Assembly: GCF_017813335.1 (NCBI RefSeq)
Contig: NZ_JAGIYY010000003.1
Span: forward strand, 124,001 to 188,000
Direction of reading: 5' to 3'
Source of the DNA: Tianweitania sediminis
Lineage (GTDB): Bacteria; Pseudomonadota; Alphaproteobacteria; Rhizobiales; Rhizobiaceae
Length of the DNA: 64,000 bases
Shown here piece after piece: positions 1 to 8,353 of this stretch. A program made the translations under genes and the position numbers. Position 1 is the first letter of the stretch. Each line of letters begins with the position of its first letter. The notes below the pieces were generated by a model that searched no databases, was not told where the DNA came from, and saw nothing but the letters and a program-made list of their open reading frames with translations.

Positions 1-1646
1 CGACGGATGATGTTGTGAACAACCGGCGCTGCGTTCAAGCCCGACGTTGCAGCCATACCGGGCTTCTCTGGCTTTGGCTCGTCGACGATCGACAACACCA
101 CGTATTGCGGGTCATCCATCGGGAAGGCGGCCAAAAAGGCATTAAAGCGGACATCGGACGAATAGCGGCCGTTCACCACCTTTTCCGCCGTGCCGGTCTT
201 GCCGCCGACGCGGTAGCCCGGAACAGCCGCGCGCGCGCCCGAACCGCCAGATCCCTTGGTGGCGTTCAGCTTGTACAGGTAGCGCATGCTTGCACTGGTT
301 TGCGCATGCACGACACGCGTCGCATTCGCCATCGCCTCGGCTTCGGTGCGCGGCAGGAAGGTCGGGTTCATGAGAAACCCGCCATTCACCAGCGCCACGG
401 CGCCCACAGCCGTTTGCAGCGGTGTGGTCGACATTCCGTGGCCGAAGGAAATGGTGATGGAGTGCACCTTCTTCCACGTCTTGGGCTCGGACGGGCGAGC
501 CGTTTCCGGCAGTTCGGTCTTGACGCGATCAAGAAGGCCCATGCGGTGCAGGAATTCACGATGGCCGTCGATGCCGACCACGTCGGCTTCGCGGGCCGAA
601 CCGATGTTGGAGGAATAGATGAACACTTCCGGCAGCGTCAGAACACGACCCTTGCCGTGGAAATCGCGGATCGTTTGGCGCCCAATCGTGATCGGCCGCC
701 GTGCGTCGAAGGTGGAGTTCATGTCCACCTTGCCGGAATCCAGCGCCATTGCCGTGGTGAAGCTCTTGATGGTCGAGCCCATCTCGTAGGTACCGGCAGC
801 AATCCGGTTCAGCCTGTCCTTTTCATGTGCATTGAACGGGTTGTTGGGATCGAAATCCGGCACGGAAGCCATGGCGATCACCTCGCCCGTCTTGGCATTG
901 AGGATCACGGCACCGGCGGCGATCGCATGGTAGCGTTCCAGCGCACGCGTGATCTCGTCATGCACGATATGCTGGACGCGCAGGTCGATCGACAAGGCGA
1001 CCGGCTTGAGATCCCTGGGAATCGCTAGGCCGCTCGCCTGCAGATCGGCAAGCCCCTGATCATCGATGTATTTCTCCATGCCGGAGATGCCCTGGTTGTC
1101 TACATTCACCAGGCCGACGATGTGGGCAGCCGTGGAGCCACCGGGATAGAAGCGGCGCTTTTCCGTGCGGAAGCCGAAGCCCGGAATGCCGAGATTCATG
1201 ATCTCGGCCTGCTGCGCGGGCGTCAGCTGACGACGAAGCCACACAAAGCCCGCCCCGCTTTTCAGCTTGTTGTAGGTTTGCTCGTAGTTGATGTCGGGCA
1301 GAACGGTCGCGAGCTTCTCGATCGCTTCGTCGGCGTCGACGATGCGGCGCGGCTCTGCGAAAAGCGACGCGGTCTTGATGTCAGTGGCAAGGACTTCGCC
1401 ATTGCGGTCGACAAGGTCCGGCCGGGAAGCGGTCACGCGCGACTGCGGCCCCGCCCCTTCCTCCGGCTCCAGAACCGCCAGATGAACCAGTCGGCTCGTC
1501 AAGGCAGCATAAAGCCCGAAGAATACGGTCATCGTCATCAACAAGCGGGTCCGGCTGCGGCCGCCCGTTGTTTTGCGCTGTCCATCCACCACGATGCCGC
1601 TCGACAGCGCCGTGCTTTGGCTACGTTTGCGCCAGTTGCCGATCAT
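1..1646 (-). CDS. ftsI: Penicillin-binding protein FtsI (PBP3), 3' end cut by window edge
   Basis: Class B transpeptidase that crosslinks septal peptidoglycan, anchored in the inner membrane with the catalytic domain in the periplasm. The first 548 residues are visible. A short cytoplasmic tail is followed by one membrane segment at about residues 35-50 and a class B dimerisation domain starting with RPDLVDRNGE near residue 79. The three active-site motifs are all present: S291-T-I-K, S345-S-N and K483-T-G-T. Only the extreme C terminus is missing. The ATG at 1646 overlaps the ftsL stop by four bases (ATGA), which fixes the start and implies translational coupling. It is the last visible gene of the mraZ-rsmH-ftsL-ftsI operon; murE would be expected just outside. 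The assignment rests on motifs, order and length and is secure. Confidence 0.95.
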   Translation of the reverse strand, partial: MIGNWRKRSQSTALSSGIVVDGQRKTTGGRSRTRLLMTMTVFFGLYAALTSRLVHLAVLEPEEGAGPQSRVTASRPDLVDRNGEVLATDIKTASLFAEPRRIVDADEAIEKLATVLPDINYEQTYNKLKSGAGFVWLRRQLTPAQQAEIMNLGIPGFGFRTEKRRFYPGGSTAAHIVGLVNVDNQGISGMEKYIDDQGLADLQASGLAIPRDLKPVALSIDLRVQHIVHDEITRALERYHAIAAGAVILNAKTGEVIAMASVPDFDPNNPFNAHEKDRLNRIAAGTYEMGSTIKSFTTAMALDSGKVDMNSTFDARRPITIGRQTIRDFHGKGRVLTLPEVFIYSSNIGSAREADVVGIDGHREFLHRMGLLDRVKTELPETARPSEPKTWKKVHSITISFGHGMSTTPLQTAVGAVALVNGGFLMNPTFLPRTEAEAMANATRVVHAQTSASMRYLYKLNATKGSGGSGARAAVPGYRVGGKTGTAEKVVNGRYSSDVRFNAFLAAFPMDDPQYVVLSIVDEPKPEKPGMAATSGLNAAPVVHNIIR

Positions 1647-2017
1647 CGCGTGATGCCTCCCGTGACCGTCTTGTCGGTTTTCTCGATCATCTTGGCGATG
1701 GCGTCTTCGAGGGGGTCCGGCTCGCCCACGGGCTTGAGCGGCACGGCATCCACCGTGACGATCTGCTGTGGCTCCACCGTCACCAGCTTCAGCTCGGCGT
1801 CGTAGTTTTCCACCAGCCGCTGCAATCGGCCGGGCTGGGTCAGGAGGCTCCAGTCTGCCTTGAGGATGGAGATCGTGTCTTCCTCGTAGCGAATCTCGCT
1901 TTCCACCTTGCGCAGCTGGTCGAACTGATTTTCGGCATCATGCTTCGTTTTGTAGGTGAAAGCGGCGGCCCCCACCATCAAGCCAATCATCACCACGTCC
2001 GTTGCTCGGAACATCAT
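1643..2017 (-). CDS. ftsL: Cell division protein FtsL
   Basis: Small bitopic division protein of 124 residues that normally forms the FtsQ-FtsL-FtsB complex activating FtsW/FtsI. A membrane segment covers about residues 8-22, followed by a charged, coiled-coil-like periplasmic stretch at about residues 27-60, then a short tail. FtsL is poorly conserved in sequence, so the call depends on size, topology and its invariable position between rsmH and ftsI. Its ATG at 2017 overlaps the rsmH stop (ATGA) and its stop overlaps the ftsI start in the same way, so the three genes are translationally coupled. Confidence 0.88.
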   Translation of the reverse strand: MMFRATDVVMIGLMVGAAAFTYKTKHDAENQFDQLRKVESEIRYEEDTISILKADWSLLTQPGRLQRLVENYDAELKLVTVEPQQIVTVDAVPLKPVGEPDPLEDAIAKMIEKTDKTVTGGITR

Positions 2018-3039
2018 TGGGAGCGGTCCTTCTCGACCTGGATTTCGGGTAGCCGCGGGAGGCCGAACAAGGAAGCATCCGCTGAGCGTGCCGGGGCAAG
2101 GGTGCGTCGGGCGCTGCGCAAACGGGCCGAACGCGCGCGTGGATTGATTTCCGCCTCTGCTTCGCTGGGCGAAACGGCCGGCGCGGGCTTGGCAAATGTC
2201 GGCGACTGGACCTGTATCATCGGCAGGTGCCGGGACCCTCCGGCCGGACCGGAGCGGTCCGCAAGGAAGCGCTTCACGATGCGATCTTCCAGCGAATGAA
2301 AGCTGACCACCGCCAGGACGCCGCCCGGCTTCAACACGCGTTCGGCCGCAAACAGCGCCTTCGCCAGTTCGCCGAGTTCGTCGTTCACGAAGATGCGCAG
2401 CCCCTGGAAAACACGCGTCGCGGGGTGGATCTTCACGGCAGGATTGCGACCAACCAGCGTTTCGATGGCATCAGCAAGATCACGCGTCCGCTCAAACGGA
2501 CGTTGAGCCCGCCGCTTGTCGATCATGCGGGCAATGCGGCTCGCCTGCTTTTCTTCGCCGAGCAATCCGAAGATCCGGATCAGGTCGTTGACCTTGAACG
2601 TGTTGACGACATCGGCCGCCGTTGCGCCTTGCTGCGCCATCCGCATGTCGAGAGGACCGTCGCCGCGAAACGAAAAGCCGCGCTCCGCCTGGTCCAGTTG
2701 CATGGAGGATACGCCGACGTCGAGCACAACGCCGTCCACCAGCGCCGGCGCATGGGCGTCGAGGTGGGAAAAGTTATCCTGAACGAGCTGCAGCCGCCCT
2801 GCAGACCGGCAAACAAGCGCTGTTCCGACCGCAATCGCATCCGGATCGCGATCGATCGCGGTCACCGTTGCTCCGGCGTCCAGCAGCGCCGACGTATAGC
2901 CTCCGGCGCCGAAGGTTCCGTCGATGAAGTGCCTGCCGGGTTCCGGCTGAAGCGCTTCCAGCACTTCCGCGAGCAGGACCGGAATGTGGCGAGCCGGTCC
3001 GCCACCGTCTCGGTCGCCCGAGCCGTGGCCCGCCATCAT
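2014..3039 (-). CDS. rsmH: 16S rRNA (cytosine(1402)-N(4))-methyltransferase RsmH
   Basis: SAM-dependent enzyme that methylates N4 of C1402 in 16S rRNA; formerly MraW. The 341-residue length is normal for alphaproteobacteria. The N terminus carries HIPVLL and the SAM-binding [10 protein letters not shown] loop at about residues 40-50, followed by AIDRDP. Further in are [12 protein letters not shown] and, near the C terminus, the family signature [15 protein letters not shown]. The reading frame stays open upstream to 3702, but the family start is the ATG at 3039, which overlaps the mraZ stop (ATGA); a second ATG at 3036 is also possible. A proline/alanine-rich, Arg-rich C-terminal stretch after the signature is typical of rhizobial RsmH. 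Second gene of the division operon. Confidence 0.96.
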   Translation of the reverse strand: MMAGHGSGDRDGGGPARHIPVLLAEVLEALQPEPGRHFIDGTFGAGGYTSALLDAGATVTAIDRDPDAIAVGTALVCRSAGRLQLVQDNFSHLDAHAPALVDGVVLDVGVSSMQLDQAERGFSFRGDGPLDMRMAQQGATAADVVNTFKVNDLIRIFGLLGEEKQASRIARMIDKRRAQRPFERTRDLADAIETLVGRNPAVKIHPATRVFQGLRIFVNDELGELAKALFAAERVLKPGGVLAVVSFHSLEDRIVKRFLADRSGPAGGSRHLPMIQVQSPTFAKPAPAVSPSEAEAEINPRARSARLRSARRTLAPARSADASLFGLPRLPEIQVEKDRSQ

Positions 3040-3500
3040 TCCGATTCCTTTCGCTGACCGTCCGCAGCCTGCTGCCTGCGCTGAAGCAAACGGTTGCGAA
3101 CCGCTGCCGCATGCGTCGCGAGTTGCGCCGGTTCCCAGATCTGAAACCACTTGCCGCGCCCCACAAACGCAACGTCCGTGGTGATGCCCGTGTGCTGGCG
3201 CATGAAATCGGTCACCGAAATGCGGCCCTCGCTGTCGAAGCGCAGGAAGGCGCCATCTCCGTGGTAAAAGAAGGAAAGGTCGTCCGCAGCTTGGAGAAGC
3301 GGGTCTTCCTGCGCAATTCGCGCCTCGAACTGGTCGAGAAGATCCGGCCCACCGACATCCAGCGCGGGAGTATCGAGCGAGCGCAGGGCGTAAAGCTCCG
3401 CATATCCCCTCGCCTGAATGATCGAACGGAAATGTGCCGGCACCGAAACACGCCCTTTCGCATCGATCTTGTTGATCGCGCTGGAAAGAAAACGCTGCAT
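3036..3500 (-). CDS. mraZ: Transcriptional regulator MraZ
   Basis: DNA-binding repressor of the division cluster, a ring-forming protein with two AbrB-like MraZ repeats. The two conserved D-x-x-x-R motifs are visible: D13AKGR17 followed by VSVP, and D89SEGR93 followed by ISVT. At 154 residues it is slightly longer than the E. coli protein because of a charged C-terminal tail after residue 130. It is the first gene of the operon, and four TGGG repeats spaced ten bases apart lie about 175 bases upstream, as expected for autorepression. The start codon gives an N terminus ([17 protein letters not shown]) that aligns with the family. Confidence 0.95.
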   Translation of the reverse strand: MQRFLSSAINKIDAKGRVSVPAHFRSIIQARGYAELYALRSLDTPALDVGGPDLLDQFEARIAQEDPLLQAADDLSFFYHGDGAFLRFDSEGRISVTDFMRQHTGITTDVAFVGRGKWFQIWEPAQLATHAAAVRNRLLQRRQQAADGQRKESE

Positions 3501-3672
3501 GCCGCGCCGAAACCATCCTCTTGAAGCCGCCCTTCGAAGGTGCTTGCGGCACCCGACTGCAGCCTTCGTCCGGCCTCATTTCAGCCGCGCAGCATCCGTC
3601 CAGCGACCGCGAGGGCAACCGGATGGTTCTGATTGACTGAAGGGACTGGGACAACGAACGAAACTGCATTTT

Positions 3673-3706
3673 TGGGATACCATGGGCCCCTATGGGCGTC
3701 AATGGG
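3673..3706 (-). promoter_or_regulatory. MraZ box array overlapping the mraZ promoter
   Basis: TGGG occurs on the plus strand at 3673, 3683, 3693 and 3703, with a decayed TGGT at 3713: five steps of exactly ten bases, one helical turn, as in described MraZ boxes. Reading the minus strand, TTGACG (3702-3697) and TATCCC (3679-3674) are separated by 17 bases and make a plausible -35/-10 pair, so the repeats cover the promoter. This gives a leader of roughly 165 bases before mraZ. The -10 is a poor match to consensus. Promoter and operator are inferred; the repeats are seen directly. Confidence 0.7.
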
Positions 3707-3886
3707 AACAGGTGGTTTTAGCTGGTCTGTGGCTGGGATCGCGCGGTGCCTCAGGATCATCTGCTGATCCCCGATTATTCCGCTTTATGGCTAACAAACC
3801 GTTGCCAAATCCTTGAAAGGGGTCGCGCGGAAGCCGCCGCCTTTGCTGAAGCAACGCGGGACAAGCATCATCGTCAAAGGGGAAAA
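3707..3886. other. Intergenic space between mraZ promoter and rnpB
   Basis: About 180 bases upstream of the MraZ boxes and downstream of rnpB. Apart from a C-rich, T-containing stretch directly after the rnpB 3' end on the minus strand (end of the RNase P transcript), I see no supported gene, repeat or operator. The open frames crossing it in both directions have no family-like content. Confidence 0.5.
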
Positions 3887-4313
3887 AGTGCCAGCCGGCC
3901 TATAAGCCGGGTTCTGTATGGCCCCTGCCCGCAGGCAGAAACGTGGCGGCCATTCTTCTTGGGCGGGCATTGCTGCACGCCTCACGCAACCTACCCGGAT
4001 GACAAGGCTGGAAACTGCCCCGAAGGTTGCCCTTCGCGCCATCCCTATTCGGTTTTGCTCCCGGCGGGGTTTGCCGTGCCGACCCTGTTACCAGGCTCGC
4101 GGTGGGCTCTTACCCCACCCTTTCACCCTTGCCCCGCCAGCCAAGCGGCCGATGGTGCGGTCGCTTGGCAGGCGGGGCGGTTTGCTTTCTGTGGCACTTT
4201 CCCTGGGGTTGCCCCCGCCGGCCGTTAGCCGGCGCCGTGTTTCCTGGAGCCCGGACTTTCCTCAATCGCGGCCTTTCGGCACCTGCGACTGCGGCCGCCC
4301 AGCCAGCTGGCCG
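3887..4313 (-). ncRNA. rnpB: RNase P RNA, bacterial class A
   Basis: Catalytic RNA of ribonuclease P, which matures tRNA 5' ends. On the minus strand the conserved core is visible in order: GAGGAAAGTCCGGGCTCC near the 5' end, CAGGGAAAGTGCCACAGAAA, GGTAAGAGCCCACCG, and near the 3' end AGAACCCGGCTTATAGGCC. The ends are set by helix P1: GCCAGCTGGC (4302-4311) pairs with GCCGGCTGGC (3890-3899) with one G-U pair. The 3' end runs into ACTTTTTCCCC, a likely termination point. The length of about 425 bases is normal for alphaproteobacteria. Exact ends are uncertain by a few bases. Confidence 0.97.
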
Positions 4314-4316
4314 GGC

Positions 4317-4345
4317 CATAAAGGCCGAGGCCACGGCAAAAGCAA
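4317..4345 (-). promoter_or_regulatory. Probable rnpB promoter
   Basis: On the minus strand TTGCTT (4345-4340) and TTTATG (4322-4317) are separated by 17 bases. A start seven or so bases downstream would fall at about 4310, which agrees with the 5' end predicted independently from helix P1 of RNase P RNA. The -35 and -10 each deviate from consensus in two positions. The site lies just downstream of the lytic transglycosylase stop codon. Confidence 0.5.
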
Positions 4346-4358
4346 GGGCCGTTTTGTA

Positions 4359-5066
4359 TCAGGCGCCGCTGAGAATGCGCTTCACCTTGGCGCAGTATGC
4401 GGCGGAGATCGGGTTCATGCGCTTGGCGCCATGGCCGGCATTGTATTTCAGGATCGTGCCGCAGGTGCTGCCACCACCAAGATCATGAGCCTTGGCGAGA
4501 TACTTCATGCCCCACTTGATATTGGTATCGGGGTCATAAAGGCCCTTGGCGCTGCCGGTGTAGCCCAGCATGCGAGCTGTGGCCGGCTTGATCTGCATCA
4601 GGCCGATTTCCCCAGCGCTGCCACGCGCGTCGGCGCGGTAGTTGCTTTCAACGCTGATCACCGCATGGGCAAGGCTGACGGGCACGCCGTAGCTCGCTGC
4701 ATAACGCGACACGATGGTGGTATACTTCGCACCACCAGCCACCTTTGCGGTCTTTGTGGGAGCGCTGGCACCTTCGATCTTCACCGGCTTGACGCCTGGC
4801 AAGGCGGTGAACTTCTTCTCGCTGGAGCGCTCAATGGCGGTCAACGCAGGCCTGTGCGCAGCCGGCTTTGCTCGTGCCACCACGAGTTCTGGGCGCTGGG
4901 CTTCCTTGCCGATCGAGCCGGTTTCGACTGTGTCCACCTTCGCTTCTTTTTTGGCCTGTGCAGCCTTTTCGAAGAAATCCGCGCCTTCAGCCGCAGCTGG
5001 GTTGAGCGAGGCAAAAGTTGTCACCCCGGCGGCCACGGCCACCGCTAAAACGGTCCTGATTGTCAT
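4359..5066 (-). CDS. Secreted lytic transglycosylase (SLT domain)
   Basis: Peptidoglycan lytic transglycosylase, 235 residues. A signal peptide at residues 1-26 ends in AAA. Residues 30-110 are a charged, proline-rich linker. The SLT fold follows, with the catalytic glutamate at E140 in SVESNY, then GEIGLMQIKPATAR and, later, NIKWGMKYLAK and ILKYNAGHGAK, which are typical of goose-lysozyme-like transglycosylases. It cleaves the MurNAc-GlcNAc bond to give anhydro-MurNAc products in the periplasm. The small size and domain layout resemble accessory transglycosylases; no secretion-system genes are nearby, so a general cell-wall role is inferred. It stands alone between rnpB and the amidase gene. 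Confidence 0.9.
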   Translation of the reverse strand: MTIRTVLAVAVAAGVTTFASLNPAAAEGADFFEKAAQAKKEAKVDTVETGSIGKEAQRPELVVARAKPAAHRPALTAIERSSEKKFTALPGVKPVKIEGASAPTKTAKVAGGAKYTTIVSRYAASYGVPVSLAHAVISVESNYRADARGSAGEIGLMQIKPATARMLGYTGSAKGLYDPDTNIKWGMKYLAKAHDLGGGSTCGTILKYNAGHGAKRMNPISAAYCAKVKRILSGA

Positions 5067-5200
5067 CGAAGCCTATTCTGTCTTTGATGCCGATCCCAAG
5101 CGGGATTGACCTACACTGCACTGGCCGGCGGGGTCACAGCTCAAGCCGCCGACGTCGAACGAGGCGTGCAATGCCGGGGAAAGTTGCACCAAAAATGGTC

Positions 5201-5219
5201 GCGCCAATCACGTTGGCGC
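5201..5219 (-). terminator. Hairpin downstream of the amidase gene
   Basis: GCGCCAA (5201-5207) and TTGGCGC (5213-5219) form a perfect 7-bp stem with a 5-base loop. On the minus strand the stem is followed by GACCATTTTTGG, a short T run, so it probably ends the djlA-like/amidase transcript. The T run is not immediately adjacent to the stem, so efficiency is uncertain. Confidence 0.5.
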
Positions 5220-5242
5220 ATCTTTTGTAACATTGCGTGATT

Positions 5243-5992
5243 TCAGGAGACTTGTGTCGGCGGGCGGCTGCCCAGCAAGTTCTGAATGACGGCAAGAACA
5301 GCAGGGTCGACCCGGCCATCAATGCGCGCTGGCATGAAATGGCGCTGGAACGCTTCCACCACGACGCGTGTCTGCTCGTCTTCCACTCCGGTGGGTTCGA
5401 TCCCGTAGCCCCAGAAAGCCAGCGCCTGCTGCGTTTGAAGCACCAGATCAGGCCCGCACGGTTTCGCTTCCGATAAAGGACCAGAGGGGGCCGCAAGGCC
5501 GACCCCGGCCGCCTCCAAACGCGACCACGGAAATTTCTCGCCCGGGTCAATCTTGCGCCCGGGAGCCACATCGGAATGGGCCAGAATCCGCACCGGAGCG
5601 ACCCCGTGACGTGTCGCAATGTCGCGGCACAAGCGGATCACAGCCTCGATCTGCGGTTCCGGGAAATCGCAGTAGCCGAGCGCGTGACCGGGATTAACGA
5701 TCTCGATTCCAACGGAATGGGAATTGATGTCGTTGATCCCTGCCCAGAAGCTCTTACCGGCATGCCATGCGCGATCCGCTTCGCGCACCATCTGCACCAC
5801 GGCGCCATCCTCGTACACAAGGTAGTGTGACGACACCTGGCTTTCGGGTGCGCAGAGCCGGTCTTCGGCCGCCTCCCCGGTGGCCATCCCGGTGTAATGG
5901 AGGATGATCATGTCCGGCGCGGTGCAGCCGAGCCGTTCGCCATGATTGGGCGACGGGCGCACGCGAGCAGCGCGAAAGTCCGGCTCAAACAT
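5243..5992 (-). CDS. N-acetylmuramoyl-L-alanine amidase (AmiD type) with peptidoglycan-binding domain
   Basis: Zinc amidase of the Amidase_2 family, cutting between N-acetylmuramic acid and the peptide stem; 249 residues. Metal ligands are recognisable as H32 (ILHYTG), H139 (LAHSDVAPGRKIDPG) and D149. The region SHSVGIEIVNPG near residues 91-102 is characteristic of AmpD/AmiD. The C-terminal 60 residues form a PG_binding_1-like helical domain. No signal peptide is obvious, so it may be a cytoplasmic AmpD-like recycling enzyme or use an unusual export route. The ATG lies two bases after the stop of the DnaJ/TerB gene, so the two are one operon. Confidence 0.9.
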   Translation of the reverse strand: MFEPDFRAARVRPSPNHGERLGCTAPDMIILHYTGMATGEAAEDRLCAPESQVSSHYLVYEDGAVVQMVREADRAWHAGKSFWAGINDINSHSVGIEIVNPGHALGYCDFPEPQIEAVIRLCRDIATRHGVAPVRILAHSDVAPGRKIDPGEKFPWSRLEAAGVGLAAPSGPLSEAKPCGPDLVLQTQQALAFWGYGIEPTGVEDEQTRVVVEAFQRHFMPARIDGRVDPAVLAVIQNLLGSRPPTQVS

Positions 5993-5994
5993 GG

Positions 5995-6717
5995 TCAGGC
6001 CAGGACCCGGCTGCGCTCGATCGCTTCATAGGCCGCATTAATGGCGGCGAGCCGGCTCGTGGCGATGGCGATCAGATCAGCCGGCATGCCGCGTGCAATG
6101 AGGCGGTCGGGATGGTTTTCCGCCACAAGCGACCGGTACCGCTTCCGGACCTGCTCGAACGCGGCGTCCGGGGCGAGATCAAGAACAGCATAGGGATCCC
6201 AATCGGAAGCTTGCGCATGGCGCGCCAGAACCCGCTTGAAATGCACCTCGTCGATCCGGAAGATCTCGGCGATGCGCTGGAGATACGCGATTTCACGTTC
6301 ATGCACATGGCCGTCCGCCTCGGCGATGAAGAACAGGCCATCAAGGATATCCTCGAGAAGCAGGCAGTTTTCGTCGCCGCTGCCGCACAACCCGGCGAGC
6401 TGGGTAGCATAGGCTTCAAAGCCGGCGGTGTCCTGCTGCGCAAGCTGGTAAAGACGTTGCACGTTGCGCATTTCGCCATCCGGCACCTCGAAGATGTCAT
6501 GGAAAGCGCGCACCTCATCCTGCGTCACCACGCCGTCCGCCCGCGCCATCTTGGCGGACAGAGCGATCATGGCCACGGAAAAGCCGACGCGCTTGCGCAG
6601 TTCTGGATCACCCCGAAAGGTGGTGCGGATCGCCTCGATCACCGCTGAAAAGCCGGACAAGCTTCGCGAAGGCAGGGAAGAAAGCATCGCGCCGATGCGC
6701 GACCAAATTGAATCCAT
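5995..6717 (-). CDS. DjlA-like protein: TerB domain plus C-terminal J domain
   Basis: DnaJ-class co-chaperone of 240 residues. Residues about 40-165 are helical and match the TerB (DjlA N-domain) pattern, with acidic repeats ARADGVVTQDE (59-69) and AEADGHVHERE (132-142). A J domain occupies about residues 174-238, with the Hsp70-activating H202-P-D204 motif. Unlike E. coli DjlA, there is no N-terminal membrane segment, so the protein is probably cytosolic. It is directly followed, two bases later, by the amidase gene, suggesting a link to cell-envelope metabolism; the client is not known. Confidence 0.87.
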   Translation of the reverse strand: MDSIWSRIGAMLSSLPSRSLSGFSAVIEAIRTTFRGDPELRKRVGFSVAMIALSAKMARADGVVTQDEVRAFHDIFEVPDGEMRNVQRLYQLAQQDTAGFEAYATQLAGLCGSGDENCLLLEDILDGLFFIAEADGHVHEREIAYLQRIAEIFRIDEVHFKRVLARHAQASDWDPYAVLDLAPDAAFEQVRKRYRSLVAENHPDRLIARGMPADLIAIATSRLAAINAAYEAIERSRVLA

Positions 6718-6805
6718 GTTGAACCCTGCAGTTTCTGGCCTTGCTTCACCTAGTCACGTCAACAGGTCTAGGCAACCTGCGTGCGCCGGGACAGTCAACG
6801 CTATC

Positions 6806-8182
6806 CTACTCCACCGCATCAAGGGCTGCCCGCACAAGCCGCTGGGTGGCATAGCGAGCGGACCAGGGTGTCAGCCCGAGCCGCAAAACGATCGCGCGCT
6901 CAGAAGGGATCACGGCCATCGACTGTCCATCATGGCCGAGCAGCCAGAACGTGTCGTCCGGCAGTCCCGCAGCGCGATCACGATCGGCCCCGTCGCGGCC
7001 ACCGTCCGGCCCTTCCAGCCAGAGCTGTCCCCGACCGTAGGTTCCACCACTCGCCGGCGCTTCTTCCCGCATCCAGGCGGCGAAGCCAGCAGGTAGGATC
7101 TGACGGCCGCGCCATTCTCCATCCTGCAGCAGCAACTGGCCGAAGCGCGCCCAATCGCGGGCTGTTGCATAAAGATAAGATGAGCCGACAAAGGTCCCGC
7201 TCCGATCCACTTCCAGAACGGCACTGGTCATGCCAAGTGGGCCGAACAAGGCTTGTTGCGGCAGAAACATCGCACGATCCGCGGCCGCGTCTTGCCACAG
7301 GCGAGACAGCAAGACGGCCGTGCCACTCGAGTACCGGAAGGTGCTGCCGGCCGGGCTTTCAAGCGGCGAAGTGACCGCGAAGCCCGCCATGTCGGGCTCC
7401 AGGAACAGCATGCGGGTGACGTCCGTCACGCTGCCATAATCTTCGTTGAAGGCAAGCCCGCTCGACATGCCCATGAGGTCCACGAGGCGGATCTCGCGCC
7501 GATCGTCGCCGCGCCAGGCATCAAACAGGTTCTGCTGATCGAGCGACAAAAGCCCCTGACCTGCCGCAATCCCGATCAAGGCCGCGTTGACCGTCTTTGT
7601 CATCGACCAGCCGAGCAAGGGTGTTTCGGCGCCGAACCCATCGCCGTAGCGCTCCCCAACGATGCGCCCGCCTTTCACAACAACAACGGCGCGCATGCCC
7701 GGGCCGGTCAGGGCGGCATCGTCGAGCACCGCTTCAAGCCTCGCATTCTTAGCTGCCACGGGTTCGTTCCCTTCAGGCCAGGGAGCCGCAGGAGCAGTGG
7801 CAGCTTGAACCGGGTAGGGAGAGCGCGGAAAGCTTGCGAAGTCTCCTGACGGCACGGAGGTGCAGCCGAGGCCCGGTCGGTGGAGCGCATAGCCGCGCCC
7901 GAACAGCCCGAACAGGCCGGCCGAAACGGTGCCGGCTTCGCGGTCGACATGGAGGCGCATCAGGCGCAGCAGCGGGTGTCCAGGCGCCTGAACGTCGAGC
8001 CGCAGGATCTCTTGCGGGTCACGCCCGGCAATAAAGACGTTGGAACAAACGATCTTGGCTGCGTAGTTGCCGCCGACGCGAATGAGATCCGGCGGCGCGA
8101 TCGCGAGCCACGCAGCCAAACCGATCACAGCAGCCACAAGCACGGCTGCAACGCCGGCAACAATCTTCCAAACCATCCGCAT
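6806..8182 (-). CDS. Membrane-anchored serine hydrolase, beta-lactamase/PBP fold
   Basis: 458-residue class C beta-lactamase-like (Beta-lactamase family) hydrolase. An N-terminal membrane segment at residues 5-28 is followed by a spacer of about 120 residues, then the catalytic domain with S193-M-T-K196 and the Y-S-S triad replacing the usual Y-x-N, and HDGQS near the C terminus in the KTG position. Family members are esterases, peptidases or amide hydrolases rather than true beta-lactamases, so the substrate is open. The frame extends upstream to 8278, but ATG at 8182 gives a proper membrane anchor and is preceded by a GGGGGTG ribosome-binding sequence. Single gene, divergent from the GH25 gene. 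Confidence 0.85.
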   Translation of the reverse strand: MRMVWKIVAGVAAVLVAAVIGLAAWLAIAPPDLIRVGGNYAAKIVCSNVFIAGRDPQEILRLDVQAPGHPLLRLMRLHVDREAGTVSAGLFGLFGRGYALHRPGLGCTSVPSGDFASFPRSPYPVQAATAPAAPWPEGNEPVAAKNARLEAVLDDAALTGPGMRAVVVVKGGRIVGERYGDGFGAETPLLGWSMTKTVNAALIGIAAGQGLLSLDQQNLFDAWRGDDRREIRLVDLMGMSSGLAFNEDYGSVTDVTRMLFLEPDMAGFAVTSPLESPAGSTFRYSSGTAVLLSRLWQDAAADRAMFLPQQALFGPLGMTSAVLEVDRSGTFVGSSYLYATARDWARFGQLLLQDGEWRGRQILPAGFAAWMREEAPASGGTYGRGQLWLEGPDGGRDGADRDRAAGLPDDTFWLLGHDGQSMAVIPSERAIVLRLGLTPWSARYATQRLVRAALDAVE

Positions 8183-8353
8183 CGGTTTCACTGCACCCCC
8201 ACGAGTCGGCACCTTGCTACAAGATGCGCATGACACCCTGTTTGTCGTTGGAAAAAAGTTGCGGCTTGCTCGTGGCACGAGAACGAGGCAAACCGGAAAC
8301 GCAGCATCGCAATCTTTTGGTTACCATCTTCACGCATTGATCAACGGGACTGG

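Noticed and set aside
6806-8182. True beta-lactamase (antibiotic resistance)
   Set aside because: The S-x-x-K motif and fold are shared by many esterases and peptidases; the membrane anchor, Y-S-S instead of Y-x-N, and absence of an AmpR-like regulator do not support a resistance enzyme.
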